In this document: piece after piece, positions 62,202 to 64,000 of the stretch
Position numbering within the stretch: position 1 is the first letter of the stretch
Layout of the letters: each line of letters opens with the position of its first letter
Assembly (NCBI RefSeq): GCF_002029255.1
Contig: NZ_MZGT01000018.1
Span: forward strand, 20,385-84,384
Reading direction: 5' to 3'
DNA length: 64,000 nt
DNA from: Clostridium chromiireducens
GTDB taxonomy: Bacteria > Bacillota > Clostridia > Clostridiales > Clostridiaceae
Program-made: the position numbers and the translations under genes
Notes under the pieces: generated by a model
What the model was told of the DNA's origin: nothing
Databases searched by the model: none
Seen by the model: only the letters and a program-made list of their open reading frames with translations

Positions 62202-63644
62202 TTAAAAATAAATATCAGAAAATTCTACATTAATAGCATTTATCAATCTATTATCAGAATCCGGGAATAAATATTTTTCTTCTTCTACTATTTCTTCTTT
62301 AATAGGTAATGTTATAATAAACTTGCTACCCAAGCCAACTTCACTATCTACCTCTATTTTACCCTCCAGTATAATAACCAACATCTTCACAAGAGCTAAC
62401 CCAATACCACTGCCTTCCGCCTGCCTTGAAAGATTATTTTCAACTTGTCCAAATCTGTGAAAAATCTTCTTATGTTTTTCTTTTGGAATTCCTACCCCTG
62501 TATCACATACAGCTATTGCTATTGTTTTATCCGTATTATTCCCTTTGACCTGAACAGTTATGGAACCACCCTCTGGTGTAAACTTTATGGCATTTGATAA
62601 AAGATTCAATATTACACGCTCATATTTTTCATCATCCAGTGCAGTATTTATGCTATCTATATTAGTCTTAAAATACAGATTAATTTTCTTTTGATCAGCA
62701 TATATTTTTATAGATTCTGTAATTAATTTTGTTATAGCTACAAGATCTACGTTTTTTAAATTAAGTTTGAATTGATCTGATTTTAACTTAGTAATATCTA
62801 ATAAATTATTTACGAGCCTCAACTGTCTAAACGTATTTCTTTTTATATTTCCTATTAGATTTTTAACTGACTGTGGAATATCATTAATATACATATGTTC
62901 AATTAATTGAATGGCTGAATAAATCACATTTATTGGTGTCTTAAATTCATGAGTAATAAGAGTTATAAATTCATCCTTCATGACAAGATCTTTTTCTAAA
63001 AGCTCTCTTTGCCTTTTTTCTGATTCATATAATAGTTCTTTTTGCCTATTTATCTTACGGTTTTGTTTTCTAAGTAATAACTCGCGTTCTATAGCATCAA
63101 CTACAGTGGTTAATGTCATCAAAAAAAATGGATTATGAAGTATAACAGCAGTCATAATACATATACTTCCAAGCAAATTACCATCATTTGAATAACGAAA
63201 TGGTACTCCATAGCATGCGCTATTGTGAAAACATTTATGATAATGGTTACTTCCTACTAATTGTATGGGATGATTCTGCTTTAGCGTTAAACTAACAACA
63301 TTAGTTCCCATTTCCTCTTCACGAAATTGAATGCCTGGCTTGATCCCTAATTGAGATATTGCTTTAACCATAATTTCATCACCAATGATATCAAGTAAAT
63401 ATCCATTTTGATCCGTAATGGTTATTATTATTGGAGTCCCCTCTAATGATTTTATCAATTTACTACTAAAAAAATTTACAACTTCTAAAATTTCATCATA
63501 TAAATCTTTTTTTCTGCCTAAATCTAATTCAGACATAGTATTTTGAGGTATTTCAGGTCTGTCAGGATTTAATCCTAATTCAATACATCTTTTTTTTGAT
63601 TCTATAATATAACTTGCTTCTTCCTCACACATCTCTTGAAACAT
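62202..63644 (-). CDS. Orphan histidine kinase: AcoR-like GAF sensor-HisKA-HATPase with EFSDIY tail
   Basis: A soluble 480-residue kinase. The N-terminus (SKKRCIELGLNPDRPEIP, about 16-33) and GAF region (about 55-190) resemble the sensor of AcoR-type sigma-54 activators. ITITDQNGYLLDIIGDE, GIQFREEEMGTNVVSLTLKQ and ACYGVPFRYSNDGNLLGSI are diagnostic. HisKA has His232 (TLITHEFKTPIN), followed by HATPase_c. It ends LINAINVEFSDIYF. GGGAGG before ATG. It lies 68 bases upstream of the ThDP enzyme gene, so it is likely co-transcribed with it. No response regulator lies nearby. In AcoR this module senses acetoin; whether it does so here is unknown. Confidence 0.9.
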   Translation of the reverse strand: MFQEMCEEEASYIIESKKRCIELGLNPDRPEIPQNTMSELDLGRKKDLYDEILEVVNFFSSKLIKSLEGTPIIITITDQNGYLLDIIGDEIMVKAISQLGIKPGIQFREEEMGTNVVSLTLKQNHPIQLVGSNHYHKCFHNSACYGVPFRYSNDGNLLGSICIMTAVILHNPFFLMTLTTVVDAIERELLLRKQNRKINRQKELLYESEKRQRELLEKDLVMKDEFITLITHEFKTPINVIYSAIQLIEHMYINDIPQSVKNLIGNIKRNTFRQLRLVNNLLDITKLKSDQFKLNLKNVDLVAITKLITESIKIYADQKKINLYFKTNIDSINTALDDEKYERVILNLLSNAIKFTPEGGSITVQVKGNNTDKTIAIAVCDTGVGIPKEKHKKIFHRFGQVENNLSRQAEGSGIGLALVKMLVIILEGKIEVDSEVGLGSKFIITLPIKEEIVEEEKYLFPDSDNRLINAINVEFSDIYF

Positions 63645-64000
63645 ATATCCTCCCTTAAGAAAATAAAGTAAACTACTAGACTGATTTCATGAATTTATTA
63701 TTCAATTATTTTATCTTTATACAATATAATCTACCAACTAAGACTTTTTAACATTACATTTAATATTCATACATTATTTTTAATAATAATCATTCTTAAG
63801 TTAATAATAGACAATTATGTTCTTTTTTACACATTTTTTTCTTTGATTATATCACTAATTTATTCTTATCGAAATATTTTTTTCTAAATTCAAAAAAGGT
63901 AGTAAACTTATTTTCATAATTTTACTACCTTTTTTAAAGCATATTATTCTAAAAACTTTCATTACTATGTCTCCGACTCTATATAATTACATATTTGATG
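63645..64000. other. Upstream region of the AcoR-like kinase with a terminator
   Basis: Upstream of the kinase it is AT-rich with no ORF. A strong bidirectional terminator, AAAAAAGGTAGTAAA / TTTACTACCTTTTTT, lies at 63892-63935. On the minus strand, 63965-64000 could be the last 11 codons of a gene (HQICNYIESET and TAG), which would use that terminator. Confidence 0.5.
63965..64000 (-). CDS. Possible 3-prime end of a gene running in from the right
   Basis: An open frame enters at 64000 and ends HQICNYIESET-stop (TAG, 63965-63967), 30 bases before a terminator in the right orientation. Too short to identify. Confidence 0.25.
   Translation of the reverse strand, partial: HQICNYIESET

Overview
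The window comes from a strongly AT-rich (about 70% A+T by eye), spore-forming, anaerobic Firmicute, most likely a Clostridium sensu stricto of the C. beijerinckii / solventogenic group. The evidence is an alpha/beta-type small acid-soluble spore protein beside a Csp-like subtilisin, a class II (B12) ribonucleotide reductase, many orphan histidine kinases, strong AGGAGG ribosome sites, and clostridial riboswitches. No rRNA, tRNA, CRISPR array, prophage or transposase gene was recognised. The species is an inference.

Layout. 0-3.3 kb: cut-off lipoprotein, spore protein, Csp-like protease. 3.3-16.1 kb: two orphan histidine kinases (3.3 and 14.5 kb) enclosing single-gene units: HxlR regulator/nitroreductase, DTW-domain tRNA modification enzyme, LigB-type dioxygenase, a 350-bp block of inverted repeats, a DUF362 ferredoxin-like protein behind a MerR-type promoter, a DMT permease with a CTG start, a GtrB/GtrA pair and an arylamine N-acetyltransferase. 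16.5-24.4 kb: an FtsH paralogue, then an ABC-2 exporter operon ending in a MalT-like LuxR regulator. 24.4-30.8 kb: secreted cell-wall-binding protein, ComEC-like lipoprotein hydrolase, polysaccharide deacetylase, and the cadC-cadA heavy-metal efflux operon with its operator. 31-37 kb: B12-dependent ribonucleotide reductase behind two NrdR boxes, a 3D-domain protein with an interrupted leader, HAD phosphatase/DeoR pair, and a glycine riboswitch with its glycine-transporter-family gene. 37-45.8 kb: small genes, an RsuA-family pseudouridine synthase, a half-length aldehyde dehydrogenase, an EAL-HDOD protein and a cysteine-type amino-acid ABC operon. 46-50.4 kb: HD-GYP, hybrid histidine kinase and response regulator in one operon. 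50.8-64 kb: 3D-domain protein, SelO, orphan kinase, a new 43-residue gene, a sugar-binding protein, a chemoreceptor, a cheY behind a c-di-GMP-I riboswitch, and an operon of an AcoR-like kinase, a thiamine-diphosphate enzyme and a carboxymuconolactone decarboxylase family protein.

How it works together. Signal transduction dominates. Three features concern cyclic di-GMP (EAL-HDOD, HD-GYP, riboswitch-controlled cheY). The most unusual pattern is that four histidine kinases with different sensor domains and no partner regulator beside them (3.3, 14.5, 53.3 and 62.2 kb) all end in the same peptide, N-[VI]-E-F-S-D-I-[YL], after a variable linker beyond the ATPase domain. The hybrid kinase lacks it. 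This looks like a shared docking or localisation tag for a common partner, possibly Spo0A; the partner is speculation. Several gene starts were moved from the longest open frame to the codon preceded by a good ribosome site, and this is noted per gene.
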